Positions 1 to 7,905 of a DNA stretch of 64,000 nt are shown one piece after another. The notes below the pieces were generated by a model. That model saw nothing but the letters and a program-made list of their open reading frames with translations. It ran no database searches and was not told the DNA's origin. The stretch is taken from positions 620,001 to 684,000 of the forward strand of contig VRMN01000002.1 of NCBI GenBank assembly GCA_008690995.1, written 5' to 3'. Numbering within the stretch: the first letter of the stretch is position 1; each line of letters starts with the position of its first letter. The DNA comes from Porphyridium purpureum. Its lineage: Eukaryota > Rhodophyta > Bangiophyceae > Porphyridiales > Porphyridiaceae. The translations under genes were made by a program, and so were the position numbers.

Positions 1-1080
1 GAGTTTCATGATATCCTTTCGGCGCCGGCTGTCGGTCGGAGGTGCAGATTTTAAGGCTTCGGTGCCGGCTTTGAAAAAGTTTTCGCTGAAGTTTGTATAG
101 TTCCACTTGCTGTTCGCGTCCACGTGCTCGCCAGCAGTCCATAGACGTGTAACATGCTCCTCGTCACCCGGCTTGCACGAGTCTACGTGCGAATTCCACT
201 TGCCCACCAGACGTAGCACGTCCTTGCCACTGCCGTCCTTGATGTGGCCAGTCACGTCATACCGTCCAGACTCAAACCAGCCACACTGGCTGAATTCAAG
301 ATCGACCTCGTAGTCTGACTTGTTGCTTGTAATGAACAATGAGCCGTAGTGATCTACGTAGGACGAACCAACAAACAAGTTACAAACAGAGGTGGTTGGG
401 AAGCGCCACGTGAGGACTTCGCCAGTGTCCAGAAAGACGATCTTCCGATGCCCTTTGTTGGAAATTTCCACCGAATTTCCATGAAACTTCGCGTTAACCT
501 GTACATCCTCGGTGAAAGTCCAGCCTTTCCCTTCACAGAAGGCCACACTCAACGGTGGTTCGTCACGAATATGTTCTCCAACGTATCGAAAGCCAAGATC
601 CTTATCTTCCAGTTCAAACGTTTCGCCAGGAACCGAATCAAAGGGCTTCAGCAAGCGCACACTGTGCGCATAACCTGAAACGATCGCTGCCGACGCGTAT
701 GCGTAGCGCATCACCGGATCCGTCTGCTCCGCGGCTGTGTTCATGACGTGAGAGAATTCCCACGTCTCGCACATGCGAGAAAGCGTGGTGGACGGCTCGA
801 AAATAAAAATCGGAAGCGACAGGGACACGCCTGCCTGGTTCATCTCCATCCCCACCATTGAAGCGTACTGCGCAAACGCGGACTTCTTGTACTCTTCCTC
901 GTTCACCTCTTTCCCCTCGTACACGAGATGGTGGGATTCTCCCGTGGCCTGCCCGGTGGCAAGGGCCTCGCGGACCTTCTCTACGGTCTTGGCATCGTCC
1001 TCCGCCGTCTGGGTTCCCTCAGCGGGCGCCTGCTCGTCCGCGCTGCCGCCGATGCCCAGCCACTGCGACCAGGTCGACAT
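1..1080 (-). CDS. Oxysterol-binding-protein-related protein (ORP), 3' end outside window
   Basis: Lipid-transfer protein of the OSBP/ORP family, which moves sterols or phospholipids between membranes, often in exchange for PI4P. The 360 residues visible start at an ATG at 1080 and run open through base 1. The ligand-binding domain begins near residue 90 with the lid region (IFIFEPSTTLSRMCE), followed by KPFDSVPGE (145-153, family KPFNPxxGE) and EGKGW (183-187). PPTDSRRR near the edge matches the usual C-terminal part of the domain. There is no PH domain in the ~85-residue N-terminus, so it is a short-type ORP. Odd point: the family fingerprint EQVSHHPP reads EHIRDEPP (169-176), so the two histidines that hold PI4P phosphate are missing. 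Divergent from the FHA gene at 1563. Confidence 0.85.
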   Translation of the reverse strand, partial: MSTWSQWLGIGGSADEQAPAEGTQTAEDDAKTVEKVREALATGQATGESHHLVYEGKEVNEEEYKKSAFAQYASMVGMEMNQAGVSLSLPIFIFEPSTTLSRMCETWEFSHVMNTAAEQTDPVMRYAYASAAIVSGYAHSVRLLKPFDSVPGETFELEDKDLGFRYVGEHIRDEPPLSVAFCEGKGWTFTEDVQVNAKFHGNSVEISNKGHRKIVFLDTGEVLTWRFPTTSVCNLFVGSSYVDHYGSLFITSNKSDYEVDLEFSQCGWFESGRYDVTGHIKDGSGKDVLRLVGKWNSHVDSCKPGDEEHVTRLWTAGEHVDANSKWNYTNFSENFFKAGTEALKSAPPTDSRRRKDIMKL

Positions 1081-1562
1081 TGTGCGTTTGCTGCTGAGCT
1101 GTGCGCGTAGCCAAAACGCCGCGGCAGACGGTGCGTGCTGCGCGTATCCCCAGCTCGAGCGCCCCTGTCTCGCCGCTCCTGCCGCGCCTGTGCTGCACCG
1201 CTGTTGCACCACGCACGCGTTACGCGCAGCATTCATATCAGAAACTGGCGCTTCTGCGCGATTCGGCTCCGCTCGCACCGCGCGCCGATTCAAATTCGCG
1301 TGAGAGCAAAGCATAGCTGTACACCACTGTACACCGTTTCTGTGCGGCACGTGACGCGTGCGGAGCGCCAAGTGGCCAGAGCGGAGGCGAGAGGGCCAGC
1401 GGATTGACCCACGGCGCGCGTGGCGTCGCACACAAGCGTTTCCGCGCTCATGCGCCTGGAGCGCACAAGCAACCGGGAGAACTGCGCGGGCCTGCTGTCT
1501 GTGCACCAAAGGAATTCCGCGGAGCAACTCTTGTGTGCCCTCGCGGCTCCGCGCGCATTGTC
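1081..1562. promoter_or_regulatory. Divergent promoter region of the ORP and FHA genes
   Basis: 482 bp between two outward-facing ATGs. GC-rich, with no convincing coding. It holds two copies of CTGTACACC spaced 10 bp apart (1317-1325 and 1327-1335), about one helical turn, and a CACGTG-containing stretch near 1350. Assignment as a promoter is by position. Confidence 0.45.
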
Positions 1563-3605
1563 ATGGATGCGTCCAACCGGAGTCTTGCTTATGCCCGACT
1601 GCAGGGTATCGGTAAGGGCTCGACCGACTACTACGTGCGCACTCTGAGTGATGTCACGTTGGGGCGTCAGCGGAAGAAAAGAACACCCGAGCCGCCGGCG
1701 CCCGACGCAGCCTGTGAGAACGAGCCTGAGCTGGGCGTTCCGCCCGCGTCTGAAGACTTTTGCGAGTTGCGAGGGGCAAACAAATCGGTCTCGTCGAAGC
1801 ACGCTATGCTGTACTGGAGCGCCGAGCACAAGTGCTGGATGATCCAATGCATCGCCGAAAAGGGGTTCATGTGCGTGGACGGCTTGTTGCTCAGGAACGG
1901 CATGCACGCCGTTCCTCTGAAATCCAAAAGCTTTCTTGAAATCGGCGGGGACGGCTTTTTCTTTCTCACTGCTTCACCTCCCTTCATCTACACGGCAGAC
2001 ATTCCTGCATACGAAGCGAAGCACGGGAAGATGGATATTTGTACGCCGCAGGACAGGAAGCGCGCCGTCAACACGACGCCTAATAATGCATCTTTGGCGT
2101 CCGCTGAAGCGGGGAAAAGGAAAGGCATGAAACTGAGCGCGGCGGCCGCTCTCGCAAATTTATCTACTGCCACGGTGCCTGTCATTGAGCCAGACCCGGA
2201 ATGGACAAAGAAAGAAGTCGCTGAATTCATGCGCGTCCTGTTCATTCTAGGCCCTCCCTTTGTGAAAAAGAGCATTCCGCTCGACTTTGGCAAGAGCAAC
2301 GAGAGAGATTTTCGCAAAAGCAGACATCCAGATTCGGACGACGACGACGAACCATTAGACCACCATCGCGAGATTGCTGACTTTGCGCTTGACTGGAAGG
2401 ACTTTCGAAAATTGTCATACTTTGAACGCAAGTCGGACGAGCAGCTGGAGCTTTATTTCGATGATTTAATATCGGCCTGCCGGGCAGCCATGCGCACGGG
2501 CAAAACAAAACGCGATCAGCACGCAGAAGGATGCGGCTGCGTCATTTGCCAGATCATCCAGAAGCGCATTCTGTACTTGAAATCGCTCGATGGAGCGCAC
2601 GACGCCGCTGCTCGTCTTACGGGCTGGGACGACGAAAAACCCCATATTTCCATGACGATGATTCGCGCCCAAAAATTGCGAGTGCGATTGAGCCTCATTG
2701 AAGCAGCGTGCATGGTGGAGACAAATAAGGGCAAGCAAATCATGAGAAATATAGCTGAGGATATCCATCCTGCTTTGGAAGAAATGAGATTCGAAATGCC
2801 CACGTGGTGGGACCAGAATGTCCACGATGAGCAGATGATGCAAGGGGTCGCAAGGTACGGCGTAGGCGTGTGGGACAAAATCTGGGCCGACCTAGACTTT
2901 GACTTCCTTGATTCTGATGAGAAAATACCGAACACGGTCGCCATGAAGCGCTTTCGCGAAGTGGCCGGACTGTTTCTGAATGAGTTGGACAAGAGTGCTT
3001 CTACAAGCAAGCGTCGAGCAAGTCGACTGCGTGAGCGGATGCGCGCTGCTGGTGGCGTGGATGGGGCTCCGCGTAGGAGTGAAAGGTCTAAGCGTCTTGA
3101 CGCTGCTTCCAATCGCAAGCACTTTGATGATGACAGCGAGGAGAGCCTCTTGGGGATGTTTGACGCGGATGACTTGAGCGACGATGGCGGCTCATCGGGT
3201 GCTGAGAACAGCGGGGACGATGGGTTGATTGTATACGAAATCGATGAAGATGAACTGGAAGCCATGGAGGTACCGGATTCGAATCTCGGTGCAGATGGTT
3301 CGAGTCCGGGAATGAAATCGGACGTATTGGAAAGCCACACAGGGGCGGATCCTGCTGAGCGCATTCCCTCAGAGGCCTCTACAGATACCGCGCCTTCTGA
3401 GGATGAATGCATCCCCTATGATGTTGGTGCGACCAGAAAGACACCCAAGGGCCCTGTAGCTTCCGCGTCAAGAAAGAAGACTGCGAAATCGAACCGTCGC
3501 AAGTCGGGGCCGGCGGACTCAGCCGATATACGAGCTGAGGAACGAAGGGAAGGGACGAAAGTCACTAAGGGGACGAAGCGAAAGAGGAAAAGTGGCTCAA
3601 AGTGA
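1563..3605 (+). CDS. FHA-domain protein with CHD6-9-like SANT/SLIDE region, no ATPase
   Basis: 680 aa, starting at the first in-frame ATG; the frame is open further upstream but without an ATG. N-terminal FHA phosphopeptide-binding domain: VTLGR (31-35), a ~40-residue insertion, SVSSKH (75-80), and FMCVDGLLLRNG (102-113). A block at 213-312 (EWTKKEVAEFMRVLFILG, then LDWKDFRKLSYFERKSDEQL) resembles the SANT part of CHD6-9 remodellers. A second block at 413-450 (TWWDQNVHDEQMMQGVARYG) resembles the CHD6-9 WWD...LL.GV..HG element. Between them is a Cys pair (CGCVIC). The C-terminal ~200 residues are acidic then lysine-rich, typical of a nuclear protein. No helicase lobes are present. Likely a chromatin or transcription adaptor (inference). 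The alternative is an FHL1-like forkhead-less factor. Confidence 0.75.
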   Translation: MDASNRSLAYARLQGIGKGSTDYYVRTLSDVTLGRQRKKRTPEPPAPDAACENEPELGVPPASEDFCELRGANKSVSSKHAMLYWSAEHKCWMIQCIAEKGFMCVDGLLLRNGMHAVPLKSKSFLEIGGDGFFFLTASPPFIYTADIPAYEAKHGKMDICTPQDRKRAVNTTPNNASLASAEAGKRKGMKLSAAAALANLSTATVPVIEPDPEWTKKEVAEFMRVLFILGPPFVKKSIPLDFGKSNERDFRKSRHPDSDDDDEPLDHHREIADFALDWKDFRKLSYFERKSDEQLELYFDDLISACRAAMRTGKTKRDQHAEGCGCVICQIIQKRILYLKSLDGAHDAAARLTGWDDEKPHISMTMIRAQKLRVRLSLIEAACMVETNKGKQIMRNIAEDIHPALEEMRFEMPTWWDQNVHDEQMMQGVARYGVGVWDKIWADLDFDFLDSDEKIPNTVAMKRFREVAGLFLNELDKSASTSKRRASRLRERMRAAGGVDGAPRRSERSKRLDAASNRKHFDDDSEESLLGMFDADDLSDDGGSSGAENSGDDGLIVYEIDEDELEAMEVPDSNLGADGSSPGMKSDVLESHTGADPAERIPSEASTDTAPSEDECIPYDVGATRKTPKGPVASASRKKTAKSNRRKSGPADSADIRAEERREGTKVTKGTKRKRKSGSK

Positions 3606-3730
3606 GAGATCCATGATGGTGTAGACTCATAACAAGCGCTCTCGACTAGAGGCACTGATATTGGTCTATTTATCTTGGAAGACTTGCAGCTACTTCTTAG
3701 GTAAAGACAGGGTAGGAGGCGCATTCCGTG

Positions 3731-6700
3731 CTACCACTTTGCAAAAACGGATTTCAAGTCGCTCGTCGCTTGTCCGAGACTACTGAGCAGCTGTTCGCTT
3801 ATCTTAAACCATCCATTCTTCACCATCGATTCGGTCTCAGAGCACAACTTTTGAAGGCACTTTCTCTCATTTACACCAAGCTTGTCATCGAAATGGTGCA
3901 GTCTGAGCAGCCGGTTGCGGTACGCTACAATGGCATGCAAATGCAGCTCAGCATAAAATGGAAACTGATATCTCTGCGGAACGTGGCTCCGTCGCTCGAT
4001 CTCAAATACGCTGAGCTGCATATCGGCATTAAATGTGTGGAGAAAATTGCCCCCAAAAACGATGGAATCTTCTGGCGTGAATACTGCATGGATCCAGCCA
4101 GACGGAATTATCATAGTATTGCCAGCTTGGAGGCATACCTGATAGCAGGTATCGACCTCGTCCGCAAAAAATACCGAGTTCTGAGTCGGACTGTTCGCCC
4201 ACGTCTCGTACTTTGCCAAATTTTCTGGCGTGGGCCGAATGAAGTAGAAGATTTTCCTGCCCTTGAACAAATGGTACCACACGCTCGACCCTCCAAAATC
4301 AACGTGAAAGTCTGTAAAGGTGTCCCCAGCTGACATGAGAGAGTAAAGCTGAACTTTCGGATATTGAATGCGAGTGAACGGGTGGTCACGGTAGACGGAC
4401 AGATTGTTCAAAATCGCTTGCTTTGGCCAGCACCGCTCCACCCAACCAATTTCGTATACAAATTTCGGAGCCCTGATTTTCTCCGCAAGCGACGTGTGGC
4501 TTACTTCGAGAGATATAACATTCAGAACTTTTGTGCGCTTCCCCGGTGGTGAGTTAAAGTAGTCAATAAATTGCCCGAGTGTCCACTGGGGAAGTATTTC
4601 AGACTGCGTTTGAACATCAATGACATCGAGTCTTCGGCTGCGTCCCACTGCTTCTCCGATCATGTCCGCACTCACGGAGCCCGGCTCTGGCAAGAGCATG
4701 TCAAGACCTTCCACGTCTGGGATGACAATAGGCTCTTTCATCTCAGACGCTTCAGCAAACTCAACATTGAGCTCGTGCCCTCTTAGTCGCACGAATGGAT
4801 CGCTCGTGAATTCATACTTACTGAGCATGTTCCGGAAGGCGACGGTTCCTCGCAGAGGCAGCGAGTTCTTCTCCGAGTAGTGTCCATCGTTCAACGACAT
4901 GTAATCCACCCGGTTCTTTCTTCGCGCTCGAGGCAGGACATGGTTGAACTCATGAGACGGATCACAGCGATCGCAAATAAATCGTGCTTTCGGGTGAGTG
5001 GCGTCCTCCAGTGAAATATTGATGCACGCAGGATGAAACCAACGATTACAAGACTCACTTTCACAGCCTATCATTACGTCTTGTCCTTCAGGATGAGCCC
5101 CGCTGGTTCCCTGCTTGCACACACAATAATCTGAAGCCTTCATCGTTTCCATGATGGCTGCTCCCGCAGCAGAAGTTTCATGAAGATACGCAATGCGAGA
5201 GAATCCATCCCCATGCTCATGTGCGACAGCACTCAGATCCTTTTCAGACGAATTCTTGGAGTCAGGCTTGGGCTCCTGGGGTACAGAAGTCGCGTCTAGT
5301 GCCGTTTCGCTTAAATTTGAAATGGCACTCGAACGCGGGCCAGCAAGGTCGTCGGCCGCTTCATCATCCTGCACACTTTTATCAGCATGACGGCGAAAGT
5401 CACCTGCGTCTGATTTCGTCTCGGCTCCTAGTCCCACATCAGATTCATCTTCAGTCGTCCCTCTGGATCCTTTGCTCTTGCTGGCCGTGGCGGGCTTAAG
5501 AGTTGGGATGATAACACTGTATTCAGCGTTCGGATCGCACCACTGACAGAAAAAGACAGCACGCGGGTGCTTCGCCAGGCGAAGACTCACCGATATGCAT
5601 TCCGGGTGGAACCATTTATCACAACCTGTGGCCTCACAGCCGATCATGAACCGTTTCGCGTCGTAAGGACTTTCGCAAACACAATACGTCGCAGCCACTT
5701 CTCCTCGTCCACCGACCTGATGCTTATCATCAGACTTGTCACTGGATTTGGTAATTGCTGACATATTCGCAAACACCTCCTTTTGAGACAAACACTCAGC
5801 TTGCTTCACTTCTGCTTCTTCCCGACTCCTGTAGACCTGAAAGCGACCTGACGGATCACATGAATCGCACACAAAAACATGACCTCCGCTGGACTGCAGG
5901 TCGACACCCCCGAGTCCGATACACTTGGGATGAAACCACCGATCACAATTTTCGGCTTCGCATCCAATCATAAATCGATCGTTTCGCCAGGGCTTTTGGC
6001 ATACACAATACAGTGGCCGCGTGGCTTTCTTCGCTGCCAGGCCATGCTGCTGAACTTGCTTGCGTTTCTTGTCGCTTTCTGCGCCACTAGTGACAAGTGC
6101 GTCTTCTTTCCCTTTCGAAACGGTTTCAACAATTCGATACACGCCGTCGGAGTCACACTCGTTGCAGAAAAACTTCGTGCCACCGCTCGTGCGAGCCAGT
6201 GCCTTTAGATCCCCCATGATCGTAATACAGCCGGGATGAAACCAGCGACTGCAAGATTTCCCGTCACATCCGATCATAAACTCACTTCCCTTCCACGGCT
6301 GCTTGCAGACACAGTACACAGGTTCTGGATTTTGATTCATGTCCTGTTCGAAGTGATGCTTCTTCTTCCTGTCCTGCTGTTCACCATGATACATATCGAG
6401 GCTGTCCTTAGTGGGGGATACCCGCAGTTCGTCCGGTCCAGAGAATACCTCCTCTCCATCATGAATCAGATGCTGCGGCTGATCCTTTTGCCGAACAAAC
6501 GACCTGTATCGCTTCGCTTTCTCCCTTGAACGTACAGCATTTCGATCCTGCTCCACTTTCACGCTCATCGTAGGAACATCATTGAAGTTTTCCTTCACGA
6601 CCAAGGCATCCAAGAATGGCACATGCTCATCTTGAAGAGCATGGAATGGTTTCAACGGTATCGCCATTTCATACGGCATATTCGAGTCTAGACGGAATTT

Positions 6701-7132
6701 CCTTGACATCGGCTCCCTCGACTTGCCTTCAAATCCCATGTGCTGCTGCTCATTCTCGTACTCAGCGCTAGCAACAGCTTGTAGAATCGCCAGTGGACTT
6801 CTTTCCGAGGTCTCAGGTGCATCTTCATCTCCATCTGCGACCGACGCGACTTCTTTCGCTGTGTCTGAGCAGTCAACAGTCATCATTCCAGGCTCAGCTT
6901 TGGTCGAGACAGGATGCCGTGGTGATACAAATCCGTCTGTCTCGAAAACTGTTCGAAGAACTGACCCCACAACTTTATCTTGCTGCCTCACCTGCAGCGG
7001 CTGAGAGTACCCCTGGCCCGCCGCCTTCCTTCCACCAGCCAAATCCGGCCTAAACCCCGGTTCTCTTCGCAGGGCATCGTGTGCCAATGCGCTGCTTCCG
7101 GGGCCGCTTGAACGGGATGCGTCAGAGTTCAT
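3731..7132 (-). CDS. Four-PHD-finger JmjC histone lysine demethylase, KDM2/KDM7 type
   Basis: 1133 aa from ATG 7132; the frame extends upstream only through a GTG. Residues ~1-265 are disordered. Four PHD fingers follow at about 273, 374, 482 and 667, all of the pattern YCVC...FMIGC...C.RWFHP.CI, with linkers of 45-130 residues. The JmjC domain near 920-1035 is very close to KDM2/PHF8: TDFHVDFGGSSVWYHLFKG carries the iron ligands His and Asp plus the 2-oxoglutarate lysine, and SGWIHAVF carries the distal His. All catalytic residues are present, so an active Fe(II)/2-oxoglutarate demethylase of methylated histone lysines is expected in the nucleus. KDM7 proteins have one PHD finger, so four are unusual. 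Tail-to-tail with the FHA gene, 125 bp apart. Confidence 0.92.
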   Translation of the reverse strand: MNSDASRSSGPGSSALAHDALRREPGFRPDLAGGRKAAGQGYSQPLQVRQQDKVVGSVLRTVFETDGFVSPRHPVSTKAEPGMMTVDCSDTAKEVASVADGDEDAPETSERSPLAILQAVASAEYENEQQHMGFEGKSREPMSRKFRLDSNMPYEMAIPLKPFHALQDEHVPFLDALVVKENFNDVPTMSVKVEQDRNAVRSREKAKRYRSFVRQKDQPQHLIHDGEEVFSGPDELRVSPTKDSLDMYHGEQQDRKKKHHFEQDMNQNPEPVYCVCKQPWKGSEFMIGCDGKSCSRWFHPGCITIMGDLKALARTSGGTKFFCNECDSDGVYRIVETVSKGKEDALVTSGAESDKKRKQVQQHGLAAKKATRPLYCVCQKPWRNDRFMIGCEAENCDRWFHPKCIGLGGVDLQSSGGHVFVCDSCDPSGRFQVYRSREEAEVKQAECLSQKEVFANMSAITKSSDKSDDKHQVGGRGEVAATYCVCESPYDAKRFMIGCEATGCDKWFHPECISVSLRLAKHPRAVFFCQWCDPNAEYSVIIPTLKPATASKSKGSRGTTEDESDVGLGAETKSDAGDFRRHADKSVQDDEAADDLAGPRSSAISNLSETALDATSVPQEPKPDSKNSSEKDLSAVAHEHGDGFSRIAYLHETSAAGAAIMETMKASDYCVCKQGTSGAHPEGQDVMIGCESESCNRWFHPACINISLEDATHPKARFICDRCDPSHEFNHVLPRARRKNRVDYMSLNDGHYSEKNSLPLRGTVAFRNMLSKYEFTSDPFVRLRGHELNVEFAEASEMKEPIVIPDVEGLDMLLPEPGSVSADMIGEAVGRSRRLDVIDVQTQSEILPQWTLGQFIDYFNSPPGKRTKVLNVISLEVSHTSLAEKIRAPKFVYEIGWVERCWPKQAILNNLSVYRDHPFTRIQYPKVQLYSLMSAGDTFTDFHVDFGGSSVWYHLFKGRKIFYFIRPTPENLAKYETWANSPTQNSVFFADEVDTCYQVCLQAGNTMIIPSGWIHAVFTPEDSIVFGGNFLHTFNADMQLSVFEIERRSHVPQRYQFPFYAELHLHAIVAYRNRLLRLHHFDDKLGVNERKCLQKLCSETESMVKNGWFKISEQLLSSLGQATSDLKSVFAKW

Positions 7133-7905
7133 ATGAGCCCTTTCTCGGATTGCGACGAAGAGTCCGCACACTTACCCTGCAATCACTTATATCAGTAGAG
7201 GAGAATGAGCCGGCAAAAATGTACAAGAAAGCATCGATTGAACGTCCAACGCCTTCCGCACCAGAAGACGAGAACGCGCAGAAAGAAAACAACAGACAAG
7301 AGAATGCGCGAGACGCTGTGTGGGGCCTGCCCACTGCGCAACGAGCGCAAGGTGCGCGCAGCAAGTATGCCGCGGTTGCTCCGCTGAGGAAAGACCGACC
7401 GCACGGCTGGTCAATGGAAGTCCCCTGGCGTCCACACCTGGGCCGAGCGCAGCACGCTGTCAACGCCGCACGCAGGGCACGTCGCTGGGGCGCTCGGCTG
7501 AGAAGCCGCGCGCGGCAGTCTGGCCACGAGACCGACCCTCGCACAAAGCCAAGCGATGCGCCAGCGATGCTAGTGATTGGCGTTCCCCGCAAGGCCCCAA
7601 TCGTTCCGCGCCGCGCCAGCCGAGTTTGCCGCGCCGTTCGCGCAAAATCTCTGAGGGGCGCAGCGCCATGAAGCCGCGCGGTTCCGGCTCCGAGCCGCGT
7701 TTGCTGTGGCAAAACGCGCTGGTTTTCATAGAAACGCACGCCATCGTGACCCGTGGCCATGCGGCGGTACAGTAGATGAGGTGGTGTACAGTCGGCACAG
7801 ACGAATTTATGAGTTTACTGGCGAGGCGCGGCTGGTCTGCGATGGCTCGGCCAGCGCGCATGCGCGCGTGCGCGCGTGCGCGACCCGCGGCTCTCGGTAC
7901 GTTCA
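7133..7905. other. Intergenic: JmjC upstream region and COQ8 3' flank
   Basis: 773 bp without a convincing gene; long overlapping open frames on both strands reflect high GC. It contains two GTACAGT sites (7767-7773, 7786-7792) and a 29-bp strictly alternating purine-pyrimidine run (7854-7882) made mostly of GC and GT steps, just past the COQ8 stop. Confidence 0.4.

Noticed and set aside
1290-1907. 205-codon minus frame across the FHA start
   Set aside because: Starts within and opposes the FHA domain; composition shadow of GC-rich DNA.
2516-3412. 298-codon open frame on the minus strand inside the FHA gene
   Set aside because: Serine-rich mirror of acidic/Ser codons of the sense gene; no domain and no independent start context.
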